Assembly: GCF_002224285.1 (NCBI RefSeq)
Contig: NZ_CP022436.1
Coordinates: 2,480,001 to 2,544,000 of the forward strand
Source of the DNA: Arthrobacter sp. YN
GTDB lineage: Bacteria > Actinomycetota > Actinomycetes > Actinomycetales > Micrococcaceae
Reading direction: 5' to 3'
Length of the DNA: 64,000 nt
The notes under the pieces are model-generated. The model ran no database searches. It saw only the letters and a list, made by a program, of their open reading frames with translations, and was not told where the DNA came from. Within the stretch, counting starts at the first letter, position 1, and every line of letters starts with the position of its first letter. A program made the translations under genes and the position numbers. Below are positions 18,391 to 27,239 of this stretch, one piece after another.

Positions 18391-18897
18391 TTAGGTCAAC
18401 GAATCGATGGCAACGGTGATCGACAGGATGAGCGGAACGTCCTGTCCCTGTGCGATTTCTATGCCGTAGGTTTCACGGATCCGGAACCACTTCTTGGAGA
18501 TGTTTGCGATGATCTGGCCATCGCGCTCAATCTGGTACTCGTGGCCGACGAAATTGCCGCGCGCCTTCATCTCAGCACCGTCCTGCACATCGATGGCGAA
18601 GCGGGCCCGGAGCCCGAGCAGTGCCTTACTGATGGTGGCGGCGGTGCGGCCGTCCCGCTCGACGGCAACCTTGTCCCGGATTGAGAGTTTGCGCTCCTGG
18701 ATTCGCGCCACTTCGTTCCCGGAAGCGTCCTCCAAGATGAATGTCTCCCGAACTCGGAGCGCCTTGCCGTTGACTTTATAAACGCGCCTGCCCTGGTCGT
18801 CTTCGATCCAGTAATCATCCCCAATTGACGCCAGTTTCTCGGACATTTGGAATCGCTGACCTAAGGGTTCTTGCGGCCGGTTCTGAAATAGACCCAT
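18391..18897 (-). CDS. LURP-one-related (LOR/YxjI) family protein
   Basis: A 168-residue soluble protein of the LOR family, a tubby-like twelve-stranded barrel fold of unknown biochemical function in bacteria. The repeating strand pattern is clear: KLASIGDDYWIEDDQGRRVYKVNGKALRVRETF, then LSIRDKVAVERDG and FRIRETYGIEIAQGQD. I start at ATG 18897 (MGLFQNRPQEP). The frame is open to 19161, but the upstream part reads as non-coding. Position 18846 (MSEKLAS) is an alternative start. It is a single gene, convergent with the DUF2188 gene and transcribed in the same direction as the antiporter. Confidence 0.78.
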   Translation of the reverse strand: MGLFQNRPQEPLGQRFQMSEKLASIGDDYWIEDDQGRRVYKVNGKALRVRETFILEDASGNEVARIQERKLSIRDKVAVERDGRTAATISKALLGLRARFAIDVQDGAEMKARGNFVGHEYQIERDGQIIANISKKWFRIRETYGIEIAQGQDVPLILSITVAIDSLT

Positions 18898-19178
18898 GCC
18901 CTGACCATAGATCCGCTTCCCCAGCTGGTGCCTCACCCGGTCCGGATGAAAGCGGGGCCTTGAAGGCGTCACCCGGTCAGCTAGCACCAAGGCCGGATCA
19001 CCTTCAGTGCTGCCACTACCTGCCCAACCCCAAGTCACCGATTCTGGTTCCGGCGCCCACGCGATACTCTCAGTCCCACGGGCGGATTGAAAGGCTGGCC
19101 ACCGCTCACGACGCTGGCCAGCATGAAACGAGGCCGCCAGCAGCAGATGCCGGGCCTGCACCTCGGAGGAGGAACACC

Positions 19179-19271
19179 ATGGGTTTTTGAGACAAGGCCG
19201 GGAATGCGGCCAGAAAGCCAGCGGGCAAGTTCAAAGAAGCCACAGGTAGAGCAACTGGTGACGACCGATAG
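19179..19271 (+). pseudogene. CsbD-like stress protein, dead at codon 4
   Basis: A perfect ribosome site (GGAGGAGGAACACC) leads into ATG GGT TTT followed by TGA at 19188-19190. In the same frame the sequence continues DKAGNAARKPAGKFKEATG then RATGDDR before a second stop. This is the start of a CsbD/UPF0337 protein (usual form MGxxDKIxNKAEELKGKxKEAxGKATGD). Changing TGA to GGA would restore the head of the gene, but the rest (about 30 residues) is also missing after DDR. It lies in the otherwise empty 435 bp between the LOR and antiporter genes (18898-19332), where I see nothing else. Confidence 0.65.
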
Positions 19272-19332
19272 CACCAAGCAACTCTCGGTGAAGCGCTGAT
19301 TTGCGCTTCCTGCCTGTTCAGGACATTGGTTA

Positions 19333-20568
19333 CTAGTGGCTGTCGGGCAGAGCGTCGCTGTGATGGAGAGCATAGCGACGACCGATAGGACCAGCTGATA
19401 CTCCGTGAAGTATCACACTCAAGAGCACGGTGAAACTGACAACGGAAATAGCCTGTCGGACTGGCTCCGAATCGCCAAGCTCTTCGATTGCCAGCAGCGC
19501 AAACACGATCGAGGCGAGGCCGCGTGGCCCGAACCATCCCACAAATAGCACCGTTGACCGGTCCAACCCTTTTCTTACTAGTGCCAGCGCTACTGGAACC
19601 ATCCGGATGAGTGTCAGGCTCGCGACCGCGTAGAGCAAGGTCCACCCGGAGAAGAGCTCGAAAACAACCGGTACAAGCGCTGCACCGAATAGGAACCAAA
19701 CGCCGAACGCGAGCAATTCCCCGAGCAGTTCCGGGAGTTCGCTCAGTTCGTGCTGTTGATCGGTGCCCGGCTCAAGGGCGGCACTGAACGCGATTCCCGC
19801 GACGAAGGCTGCTATGAAGCCATTGCCGTCAAAGGTCACAGCCCCAGCGAAGCTGCCGAGGGCTGCAGCCAATGTTGCAAGACGTCGACCACCGGAACTC
19901 ATCCAGTTGCGGCGCGAAGCGAAGGCAATGAGTTTGGCGCCGCCCCAGCCGAAAACGACGCCAACAACTGTCCCTATCCCCATTTCCAGGAGCGGTCGGA
20001 TGATGATGTCATCATGGTCGCCACCGTTGGTGTCGAGCTGCCCCGCCACCAACGCAAGCGCGAATACGACAATCGGGGTTGCGATTCCATCGTTGAGGCC
20101 ACTCTCGACGGTGATTACGCGGCGCACGCGCGTGGGAATCCGCTTGTCGTTGATCACCTGGGCGCTAAGCGCAGCATCAGTAGGGGCAAGGGCGGCGCCG
20201 ACAAACAGCGCCAGTGCCCAACTGAAGTCACCGAAGAGCACAACAGCGGCCAACGTGCCCAAAATCAGAGTAAGTGGGAGGCCGATCGCCAACAGGCCCG
20301 CCGGCACCCGAAAGTCGTGCTTCAAGTCAGCAACGTTCACCCTCACCGCGTCGGAAAACAGCAGCATCGCCAGCGTCAACTCGGCTAGAAGATGGACCGA
20401 CGGGGCCTCGACGTCGATCGGAATCGGGCCCCAGTATTGGTTCCCGAGCAGGAAACCGGCAAGCGTTAACACAAAGGGGCCAGTGATATTCCATCGAGCA
20501 AGTCGTTTTGAGGTCACTGCCCAGCCAAAGATAATCAACATCAGAATAGCGAAAGCCGACTCCGTCAT
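19333..20568 (-). CDS. CPA1-type Na+(K+)/H+ antiporter
   Basis: A 411-residue membrane protein with about twelve helices of the monovalent cation:proton antiporter-1 family. It exchanges cytoplasmic cations for protons in pH and salt homeostasis. Signature elements are ALAPTDAALS (unwound helix region), VESGLNDGIATP and GNGFIAAFVAGIAF, followed by WFGPRGLASIVFALL. There is no C-terminal regulatory TrkA domain. Its promoter must lie in 20569-20700; nothing striking is seen apart from an AT-rich ATCTATATAG around 20617. Confidence 0.87.
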   Translation of the reverse strand: MTESAFAILMLIIFGWAVTSKRLARWNITGPFVLTLAGFLLGNQYWGPIPIDVEAPSVHLLAELTLAMLLFSDAVRVNVADLKHDFRVPAGLLAIGLPLTLILGTLAAVVLFGDFSWALALFVGAALAPTDAALSAQVINDKRIPTRVRRVITVESGLNDGIATPIVVFALALVAGQLDTNGGDHDDIIIRPLLEMGIGTVVGVVFGWGGAKLIAFASRRNWMSSGGRRLATLAAALGSFAGAVTFDGNGFIAAFVAGIAFSAALEPGTDQQHELSELPELLGELLAFGVWFLFGAALVPVVFELFSGWTLLYAVASLTLIRMVPVALALVRKGLDRSTVLFVGWFGPRGLASIVFALLAIEELGDSEPVRQAISVVSFTVLLSVILHGVSAGPIGRRYALHHSDALPDSH

Positions 20569-20797
20569 CAGTTTGACCTCCCGATTATCGAGGGCTCATG
20601 GGCACGTCGCGACCCGATCTATATAGTGACGATAGCTCTGCGTATTGTTGACGGCATGACCCTTGACGGATGAGATCTCCGATCCCAGGCAGCAGCGGGA
20701 GCGTCCAAGCTCTGGAAGGCACCACATCGGCGACGGCCTGGTAGCCGCGCCCGTTTTCAGTCGCAGGACACGAGTGCGTCGAGAGGCTTCGATTGGC

Positions 20798-20997
20798 GTG
20801 TGTACATTCTGGTTGGTCGGGTCCCTCTGACACTGGCCGCGGGGTGTGCCTGGGGCCGCTGGTCGCCTGTTTGGTTGCGGGAACGGGTCCAGGGCCGTGG
20901 CTGGTGGGCCCTCCACTTCCTGTGAACTGGGGCCATGGGTTCCTCTCTTGGTTCGTCCTGTAGGTCGTGGTTGACCTACACCTCTTCATGGGGAGGG
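20798..20997 (+). repeat. Dispersed ~190-bp repeat, copy A
   Basis: One of three similar elements, with B at 31098 and C at 54231, all in the same orientation. It begins GTGTGTACATTCTGGTTGG, continues with GGTCCCTCTGACACTGGCC and GCGGGGTGTGCCTGG, and ends near TACACCTCTTCATGG. Copies A and C contain a short hairpin, GTAGGTC-GTGGTT-GACCTAC in A, changed to a mismatched version in C. It lies outside genes. Whether it is an RNA gene, a mobile-element remnant or a decayed small ORF is open. Confidence 0.8.
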
Positions 20998-21048
20998 AGA
21001 GTGTTCTTGGTGTGAGAAGACCGGGCTGACCGATGCTTTGTCAGGCCA

Positions 21049-21079
21049 ATCTAAGTGTGAACGTTGTCCACACTTAGAT
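21049..21079 (+). terminator. Strong hairpin downstream of repeat copy A
   Basis: ATCTAAGTGTG pairs perfectly with CACACTTAGAT over 11 bp around a 9-nt loop, and is followed by CTTCATTATTT. It resembles a plus-strand rho-independent terminator with a poor U tract. The nearest plus-strand element upstream is repeat A, 50 bp away. Confidence 0.5.
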
Positions 21080-21158
21080 CTTCATTATTTGGGCTGCTTG
21101 CATCCATGGGCTTTCTTTCCCGCGGCCTACATCTGCTCACGCATCTGAGTGGCCCTCG

Positions 21159-22079
21159 CTACATGACGCGCTGCCTGAACTGCCGTGGCGTCTCACCAAC
21201 TTCCCTGAGGAACTGCCGGTTGAAGTTGGAAAGGTTGCTGAAGCCCACCTCGTAGCAAATGTCCGAGACCGGTTTCTCGCTGCGTTCCAGCAGGCGCCGT
21301 GCGTGAGCCAGTCGCAGTTTCCGAACCAGGTCCGTGAAGTTTTGCCCGGTGGCTCGTTTGAAGTATTTGGAGAATGTGGGCTCGGCCATACCCACCATGG
21401 CTGCCGCCTCTGCCATGGCGACACTGCCGGCATGGTTGCTGAAGACGTACTCGAGAACGATGTCCACGACTGCTTCTGCTTGGCCGTCCAATTGCGGTCG
21501 GAACCATTCATCGGCGAGGTATTTACGATCATGCTCGGGCGCCCGGGAAAGGGTGGCAAACAATGCCAGCAGGTGATGCAGACGCTCCAATCCGGTGGAG
21601 GTGCCCATGGCTTCTATAGAGCCGGCTGCCACTTGTGCCGTCTGGCCAAAGAATTCGATGCCCCGGGCAGACTGTTCCAACAACGGCCTTACTTCAGCCA
21701 GTTCAGGCATCAGAACGGCTGCTTGCTCCACCCACTTCCCGTCGAACTGGATCACGGCATCGCGATTTTGGAGCAGTTCCCCTGGTTCGATATCGCTGAC
21801 CCAATCATGGGGGAGCCCGGACCCAATCAGAGAGACGTGCCCGGCTTCGAAGGTGCCGATATGGTCGCCGACAATGAATTTTCCCGATCCTTTTCGGATG
21901 AGGTGGATTTCGTACTCGGGGTGATAATTCCAGCGAGCTACCGGGCTGGGGTAGTCATGCTGGTGCCAACGGACCGAATGGTTCGGATCTTCGGGGATCA
22001 CTTCGCGGTTGGCGCGCATCCCAGTAAGCCGCTGGGCCAGGCGCGCCGCAGCGCCGTCGCCCGGAGGGGTGGAACTCAT
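21159..22079 (-). CDS. AraC family transcriptional regulator of the polyol operon
   Basis: A 306-residue regulator. It has an N-terminal cupin-like sensing domain (WHQHDYPSPVARWNYHPEYEIHLI ... GHVSLIGSGLPHDW) and a C-terminal double helix-turn-helix (MAEAAAMVGMAEPTFSKYFKR and ISD-type VSDICYEVGFSNLSNFNRQF). ATG 22079 follows GGAGG, chosen over an upstream TTG at 22091. It is divergent from the sugar ABC operon at 22285 across 205 bp, so it most likely activates that operon in response to the polyol. The binding site is not evident. Confidence 0.88.
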   Translation of the reverse strand: MSSTPPGDGAAARLAQRLTGMRANREVIPEDPNHSVRWHQHDYPSPVARWNYHPEYEIHLIRKGSGKFIVGDHIGTFEAGHVSLIGSGLPHDWVSDIEPGELLQNRDAVIQFDGKWVEQAAVLMPELAEVRPLLEQSARGIEFFGQTAQVAAGSIEAMGTSTGLERLHHLLALFATLSRAPEHDRKYLADEWFRPQLDGQAEAVVDIVLEYVFSNHAGSVAMAEAAAMVGMAEPTFSKYFKRATGQNFTDLVRKLRLAHARRLLERSEKPVSDICYEVGFSNLSNFNRQFLREVGETPRQFRQRVM

Positions 22080-22284
22080 GGGGGCCTCCAATAGGAGAGG
22101 GAAAATAAGTATCAGTATGCGTCATCAAGGACGCTAGTTGTGCCCCACCCCACACGCCTAATGTTGACGAAGACGGCGAGGCGCCCCGGATACCCGGACG
22201 AATGCCCCGCTCCGGTCTTGTACTTCCACGCAGTAGTAGGAGTGCGGAGACTGCGCACCCCCATGAAGAACGAAGGAGTCCTCA

Positions 22285-23637
22285 ATGCGCCCAAAAACAC
22301 GTGCGGCAGCCCTTGCAGCCGGCGCCCTGTGCGTCGCGCTATCTGCCACGGCCTGTGCCGGAGCGGGCGGAACCGGAGCTGGTGACCAGAACAGCATCAG
22401 CGTCCTGATGGTGAACAACCCGCAGATGGAAGACCTGCAGAGGCTCACTGCGGATAACTTCACCAAGGAGACGGGCATCCGCGTGAACTACACGGTGTTG
22501 CCGGAGAACGACGTCCGGGCGAAGATCAGCCAGGAGTTCTCCAGCCAGGCAGGCCAGTACGACGTCGCTTCACTGTCCAACTACGAGATCCCGTTCTACT
22601 CGGCCAATGGCTGGTTGGCGCCACTCGACAACGTGGCCAAGGATCCTGAGTTCAAGCAGGACGATATTCTGCCGGCCTACACCGCGTCCCTCACCGGCAC
22701 TGACGGCAAGCTCTACGGTGAACCGTTCTATGGTGAATCGTCCTTCCTGATGTACCGCAAGGACGTCTTCGACGCCAAGGGCCTCACCATGCCGGAGAAG
22801 CCCACCTGGGACCAAGTGGCCGACCTCGCCGCAAAGGTGGACGGGGCAGAACCAGGGATGAAGGGGATCTGCCTGCGTGGCCAGCCGGGGTGGGGACAGG
22901 TCTTCGCGCCGCTGACGACCGTGGTCAACACGTTCGGTGGTACGTGGTTCGACAAAGACTGGAACGCGAAGGTCAATTCGCCCGAGTTCACCGAAGCAAC
23001 AGAGTTCTACACCAAACTGGTCCGTGAGCATGGTCAGGCCGGTGCAGCCCAGGCAGGCTTCACCGAATGCCTGAACAACCTGACGCAAAGCAAAGTGGCC
23101 ATGTGGTACGACGCAACCTCGGCCGCCGGCGCCTTGGAGGCGGAGGCCTCGCCGGTGAAGGGGAAGATCGGTTACGCCCAGGCCCCGGTGAAGGAAACCG
23201 CATCCGCCGGCTGGTTGTGGACGTGGTCGTGGGCTTTGCAGGCGGCGTCCAAGAAGAAAGGTCCGGCTGAAAAGTTCATCGCGTGGGCCAGTTCCAAGGA
23301 ATACGAAGAACTGGTGGCCTCCAAACTCGGCTGGGCAAAGGTGCCGTCAGGCAAGCGCATCTCCACCTACGAGAACGCCGACTTCCAAGACGCTGCCCCC
23401 TTCTTCGAAGCCGAACGCTTTGCGATCGAGAATGCAGACCCTAAGAACCCCGGCGTCCAGGAGCGACCCGCCGTCGGCATCCAGTTCGTCGGCATCCCCG
23501 AGTTCGCCGCGCTTGGCACCAACGTCTCCCAAGGCGTCAGCTCTGCCATTGCCGGTCAAGGGAGCGTGGCCGAGGCACTGGCCAAGGGCCAGGAAGCCGC
23601 GCAAAAGGTCGGCGACAAGTACAAGAACAAGCAATAA
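22285..23637 (+). CDS. Polyol/sugar ABC transporter substrate-binding lipoprotein
   Basis: A 450-residue extracytoplasmic lipoprotein (family 1 solute-binding). It has a signal peptide with Cys24 in LSATAC, then ISVLMVNNPQMEDLQRLTAD, DVASLSNYEIPFYSANGWL and GEPFYGESSFLMYRKDVF, typical of sorbitol/mannitol binding proteins (SmoE/MtlE type). It delivers substrate to the two permeases encoded next. ATG 22285 follows AAGGAGTCCTCA. First gene of the operon. The polyol assignment comes from the permease/dehydrogenase context and recalled similarity. No ATPase gene is present, so the operon must borrow a shared MsmK/MalK-type ATPase. Confidence 0.85.
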   Translation: MRPKTRAAALAAGALCVALSATACAGAGGTGAGDQNSISVLMVNNPQMEDLQRLTADNFTKETGIRVNYTVLPENDVRAKISQEFSSQAGQYDVASLSNYEIPFYSANGWLAPLDNVAKDPEFKQDDILPAYTASLTGTDGKLYGEPFYGESSFLMYRKDVFDAKGLTMPEKPTWDQVADLAAKVDGAEPGMKGICLRGQPGWGQVFAPLTTVVNTFGGTWFDKDWNAKVNSPEFTEATEFYTKLVREHGQAGAAQAGFTECLNNLTQSKVAMWYDATSAAGALEAEASPVKGKIGYAQAPVKETASAGWLWTWSWALQAASKKKGPAEKFIAWASSKEYEELVASKLGWAKVPSGKRISTYENADFQDAAPFFEAERFAIENADPKNPGVQERPAVGIQFVGIPEFAALGTNVSQGVSSAIAGQGSVAEALAKGQEAAQKVGDKYKNKQ

Positions 23638-23657
23638 CCGAACCGCAGGAGAACATC

Positions 23658-24626
23658 ATGACTACCGCAACGGCGCGCATCTCCCGCCCGGGACATGCCA
23701 TAGCCAAACCATCACGAAACAAAGCAACGCGGGAACGCGCACTGGCCTGGGCGCGGCGTGCACCGCTGCTTCCAGCCCTGATCTTCCTCATCATCGTCAC
23801 GCAGCTCCCGTTCGTGGTGACACTGATCATCTCGTTCCTGAACTGGAACAGCCTGAGCCCCGGCACCACGGGTTTCGCTGGCTTCGAGAATTACGTCACG
23901 GTCCTCACCGATCCCGACCTCCGCCAAGCAATCTTCACCACCATCCTCCTCACAGTTGCCGTGGTCCTGGCCAGCCTGGTCGTCGGCCTGGGCCTGGCCC
24001 TGCTGCTGGACAAGAAATTCATCGGACGCGGATTGGCAAGGACGCTGCTGATTGCCCCGTTCCTTGTGGTGCCCGTGGCCGCTGCCCTGATCTGGAAGCA
24101 CGCACTGCTCAATCCCACGTACGGATTGATCAACGGTGTCCTGACCTGGATCTGGTCCCTGTTCGGCAGCGACACTCCTCCGCAGTTGGACCTGCTGTCC
24201 CAAGCGCCGCTGATGGCGGTCATCATCTCGCTGGTGTGGCAGTGGACGCCGTTCATGATGCTCATCTTGCTCGCCGGTCTTCAGTCACGGCCCATGGACA
24301 CCGTGGAAGCAGCCCAAATGGACGGTGCAACGCCGTGGGCCATATTCCGGCACCTGACCCTGCCCCATCTTCGCCAGTATCTGGAGCTTGGTGGTCTTCT
24401 CGGCGCGATCTATATCGTGCAGAACTTCGACGCAGTCTTCACCCTCACCGCGGGCGGACTCGGCACAGCCAATCTGCCCTACGCGATCTACCAGACGTTC
24501 TACTTCGCCAACGAATACGGGCTTGCCTCCGCGGCCGGCGTTGTGGTTGTCATTGGCACCATCCTTGTGGCGACCTTCGCCCTCCGCACCGTTTTCTCGC
24601 TATTCAAGAAGGAGGCAGCACGATGA
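23658..24626 (+). CDS. Sugar ABC transporter permease (first)
   Basis: A 322-residue inner-membrane permease of the MalF type, six to seven helices. The EAA loop for ATPase contact is EAAQMDGATPWAIFRHLTLP, at about residues 220-239. ATG 23658 follows GCAGGAGAACATC, 20 bp after the binding-protein stop. Its TGA overlaps the ATG of the second permease (ATGA, 24623-24626), so the two are coupled and will form the heterodimeric channel. Confidence 0.9.
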   Translation: MTTATARISRPGHAIAKPSRNKATRERALAWARRAPLLPALIFLIIVTQLPFVVTLIISFLNWNSLSPGTTGFAGFENYVTVLTDPDLRQAIFTTILLTVAVVLASLVVGLGLALLLDKKFIGRGLARTLLIAPFLVVPVAAALIWKHALLNPTYGLINGVLTWIWSLFGSDTPPQLDLLSQAPLMAVIISLVWQWTPFMMLILLAGLQSRPMDTVEAAQMDGATPWAIFRHLTLPHLRQYLELGGLLGAIYIVQNFDAVFTLTAGGLGTANLPYAIYQTFYFANEYGLASAAGVVVVIGTILVATFALRTVFSLFKKEAAR

Positions 24627-25537
24627 GCACACTCAGTCCTGCCGCAGCCCGCATCACGCCTGAAAAATCCAGCACGCCAGCCGGCCTCCGTCGTCGCGGC
24701 AAGTCCCGGATGGACCCCACCCGCAACAACACAGCCGCCGGAATCGCAGCCTGGCTGCTGGCACTGCTTTTTGCCACACCGGTCCTGTGGATGATCCTGA
24801 CCTCCTTCCACTCCGAAACCGATGCCGCAACCAACCCGCCCTCCATCGCGGCGAACCTCACCCTGGACGCCTACAAGGAGTTCTTCGGGGAAGCATCAGG
24901 TGTCAGCCCGTGGCCATCATTGATCAACTCCGCTACCGCTTCCATCCTGTCAACGGTCCTCGTCCTCATCCTTGCCATTCCGGCCGCTTATGCGCTGTCC
25001 ATCAAGCCAGTGAAGAAGTGGACCGACGTCATGTTCTTCTTCCTGTCCACCAAGATGATGCCCGTCGTGGCAGCGATCCTTCCGTTGTACCTCTTCGCAA
25101 GGACCGTAGGCGCTCTGGACAACATCTGGTTCCTCATCCTGATGTACACCTCCATGAATCTCCCCATCGCGGTATGGATGATGCGCTCCTTCCTCGCCGA
25201 GGTTCCAGTGGAAATGCTGGAAGCAGCGCAGATCGACGGAGCCAACCTCATCGTCACGCTCCGCAAAGTCATTGCACCCGTAGCAATGCCCGGGATCGCG
25301 GCGACAGCGCTGATCTGCTTCATCTTCAGTTGGAACGAACTGCTGTTGGCGCGGGTACTCACTGGAGTCGTCGCCGGAACCGCACCTGTTTTCCTGACCG
25401 GTTTCGTCTCAGGCCAAGGTCTCTTCCTCGCCAAGGTCTGCGCCGCCGCCGTCGTCATTTCGCTCCCCGTACTGTTCGCCGGCTTCGCCGCCCAGGACAA
25501 GCTTGTCCAAGGTCTCTCGCTCGGCGCGGTTAAGTAA
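24623..25537 (+). CDS. Sugar ABC transporter permease (second)
   Basis: A 304-residue MalG-type permease. It has an N-terminal cytoplasmic tail of about 40 residues, six helices and the EAA loop EMLEAAQIDGANLIVTLRKV. The start at ATG 24623 is set by AAGGAGG and the ATGA overlap. The same frame is open far upstream to 23420, but that portion is antisense-like noise over the first permease. Partner of the preceding permease. The dehydrogenase gene follows after 22 bp. Confidence 0.9.
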   Translation: MSTLSPAAARITPEKSSTPAGLRRRGKSRMDPTRNNTAAGIAAWLLALLFATPVLWMILTSFHSETDAATNPPSIAANLTLDAYKEFFGEASGVSPWPSLINSATASILSTVLVLILAIPAAYALSIKPVKKWTDVMFFFLSTKMMPVVAAILPLYLFARTVGALDNIWFLILMYTSMNLPIAVWMMRSFLAEVPVEMLEAAQIDGANLIVTLRKVIAPVAMPGIAATALICFIFSWNELLLARVLTGVVAGTAPVFLTGFVSGQGLFLAKVCAAAVVISLPVLFAGFAAQDKLVQGLSLGAVK

Positions 25538-25559
25538 CCAACTCCAAAGGATTCCGATC

Positions 25560-26621
25560 ATGACTACCTCAACCACCCGAACCCCTCTGCTCGGCCCGCC
25601 TGAACTGCCAGCCACCATGCGCGCCGCCATCCTGCAACGGCAGGGAGAGATGACAATGGAGACGCTGCCCATTCCACACCTTGAAGCGGACCAGGTCCTG
25701 GTGCAGGTTTCCGCCGTCGGAGTTTGCGGAAGCGATGTTCACTACTACGAGCATGGCCGGATCGGCGATTACGTGGTGGACCACCCTCTGATCCTCGGCC
25801 ACGAACTCGCGGGGCGGATTGCCGCCGTCGGAAGTTCTGTGGACCCCGCTCGCATCGGTGCGAGGGTCGCCGTCGAGCCCCAACGCCCGTGCCGGACCTG
25901 CAAGCAGTGCAAGGCCGGACGCTACAACCTCTGCCCGGAGATGAAGTTTTACGCGACGCCGCCCGTGGACGGGGCATTTGTCGAATACGTCACCATTCAA
26001 AGCGACTTCGCGTACGACATCCCGGACAATGTCAGCGACGAGGCCGCAGCCCTGATCGAACCTCTCTCGGTAGGACTCTGGGCGTGTGAGCGGGCAGAGA
26101 TCAAGCCCGGCAGCCGGGTCCTGATTGCCGGCGCCGGTCCCATCGGCATTATCGCCGCGCAAGCCGCACGGGCCTTCGGTGCAAGCGAAATTTACATCAC
26201 GGACATCGCCGGGGACCGCCTCGCTTTTGCCTTGGAACACGGTGCGACGCACGCGTTGAACGCGAAGACGGACAGCGTGGAAGGGCTCGACGTCGATGCG
26301 TTCATTGACGCTTCCGGCGCACCTCAGGCCGTCCGTTCCGGAATCAAGGCCGTGGGGCCGGCAGGCCGAGTGATCCTGGTGGGGTTGGGGGCGGATGACG
26401 TTGAACTGCCTGTTTCTTACATCCAGAACCGCGAGATCTGGCTCTCCGGCGTGTTCCGCTACACCAACACATGGCCGCTCGCCATCCAGTTGCTCGCTGA
26501 TGGCAAAGTAGATCTGGACATCCTGATCACCGGAAAGTTCGGGCTCGCTGACTCCGAGTCAGCACTCAAAGCGGGCAAGCAGCCGGGGCAGCTCAAAGCC
26601 GTGGTGTACCCGGGCCGATGA
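25560..26621 (+). CDS. Zn-dependent polyol (sorbitol/xylitol-type) dehydrogenase
   Basis: A 353-residue medium-chain dehydrogenase. Catalytic zinc ligands are Cys56, His81 and Glu82 (VCGSDVHYYEHG, GHELAG). A structural zinc lobe has Cys111, 114, 117 and 125, and the nucleotide fold is VLIAGAGPIGI. It oxidises a secondary alcohol of a polyol to a ketose with NAD(P)+. ATG 25560 follows AAAGGATT. The frame runs upstream to 25503, within the permease gene. In the operon it would convert imported sorbitol or mannitol to fructose, the expected substrate of the (broken) kinase that follows. Confidence 0.88.
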   Translation: MTTSTTRTPLLGPPELPATMRAAILQRQGEMTMETLPIPHLEADQVLVQVSAVGVCGSDVHYYEHGRIGDYVVDHPLILGHELAGRIAAVGSSVDPARIGARVAVEPQRPCRTCKQCKAGRYNLCPEMKFYATPPVDGAFVEYVTIQSDFAYDIPDNVSDEAAALIEPLSVGLWACERAEIKPGSRVLIAGAGPIGIIAAQAARAFGASEIYITDIAGDRLAFALEHGATHALNAKTDSVEGLDVDAFIDASGAPQAVRSGIKAVGPAGRVILVGLGADDVELPVSYIQNREIWLSGVFRYTNTWPLAIQLLADGKVDLDILITGKFGLADSESALKAGKQPGQLKAVVYPGR

Positions 26622-27002
26622 GTCACACGGATCTTTTAGTCACGGTGGTTGGGGAATCGCTGGTGGACGTCATCAGAGATCCCCACGCGGCTACGTCCCA
26701 GGCGCATCCCGGCGGGAGCCCGCTGAACGTCGCCGTTGGTGTTTCACGGCTCGGCATGCGGACCAATCTTGTTACGTGGTGCGGCCGGTCCCGTGGTTCT
26801 CACGCAGCAGGGTCGGGTGGAGATGCCTGCCGAGGGCGTTGTGGTGGCGGATACCGTGGGGGCGGGGGACTCGTTCATGGCTGGGCTCATCTGGGGTCTG
26901 GCCCAATTGAGTGCTCTCGGTGCGGAAGGCAGGGAGAAGCTGAACGCGTTATCCGAGGACGAGCTGTTGCTTGTGGCCGCGTATGCCAACCGGGCCGACT
27001 AG
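26618..27002 (+). pseudogene. PfkB-family (fructokinase-like) kinase with internal deletion
   Basis: The gene starts by ATGA overlap with the dehydrogenase and reads VTVVGESLVDVIRD and HPGGSPLNVAVGVSRLG, the N-terminus of a PfkB carbohydrate kinase. After about 50 residues the frame changes and the text jumps to GPVVLTQQGRV and DTVGAGDSFMAGL, the C-terminal catalytic motif with the catalytic Asp. Roughly 170 residues of a normal 300 are gone, and the end (ANRAD stop) is also truncated. It cannot encode an active kinase, so phosphorylation of the ketose must be done elsewhere. Confidence 0.85.
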
Positions 27003-27168
27003 CGGTTCGCTTCGGTGTCCTCGGAGACACGATAGGACTCATCGATCGCCAGTACGGTGCCGTTAAAACGCTTCCGGTGGGAGCTTCTCGAAGGCGAACC
27101 GAAGCGTCGCATGCGGGAGACCAAGGTTGCACTTCAGGAAGTCGATGGACGCTCCGATGCTAACGAGG

Positions 27169-27199
27169 ACGACGACGGGAGTCATGCTCCCGCCGTCGT
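27169..27199. terminator. Hairpin between convergent operons
   Basis: ACGACGACGGGAG pairs with CTCCCGCCGTCGT (13 bp, one mismatch, loop TCATG). There is no U tract. It lies between the PfkB remnant and the flavin reductase stop, where transcription from both sides should end. Confidence 0.5.
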
Positions 27200-27239
27200 G
27201 CGCCGTTCGGCTTGCTGCCTCACATTGTTGGCGCGGCGC

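Larger units (their letters stand above)
20569..21158. other. Gene-free stretch holding repeat copy A and a hairpin
   Basis: These 590 bp separate the starts and ends of minus-strand genes. They hold the antiporter promoter region, repeat copy A (20798-20997) and a strong hairpin (21049-21079). Antisense open frames here (20585-20989) have no ribosome site and I regard them as accidental. Confidence 0.6.

Noticed and set aside
20585..20989. Minus-strand ORF in repeat A with counterparts in B and C
   Set aside because: The shared PRPVSEGPD string follows from DNA similarity. No ribosome site is found and copy C has a stop and a frame change, so a protein is not supported.
23420..24622. Upstream two thirds of a 705-residue open frame
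   Set aside because: Only the part from ATG 24623 is the second permease. The earlier part overlaps the binding protein and first permease in another frame and reads as noise.
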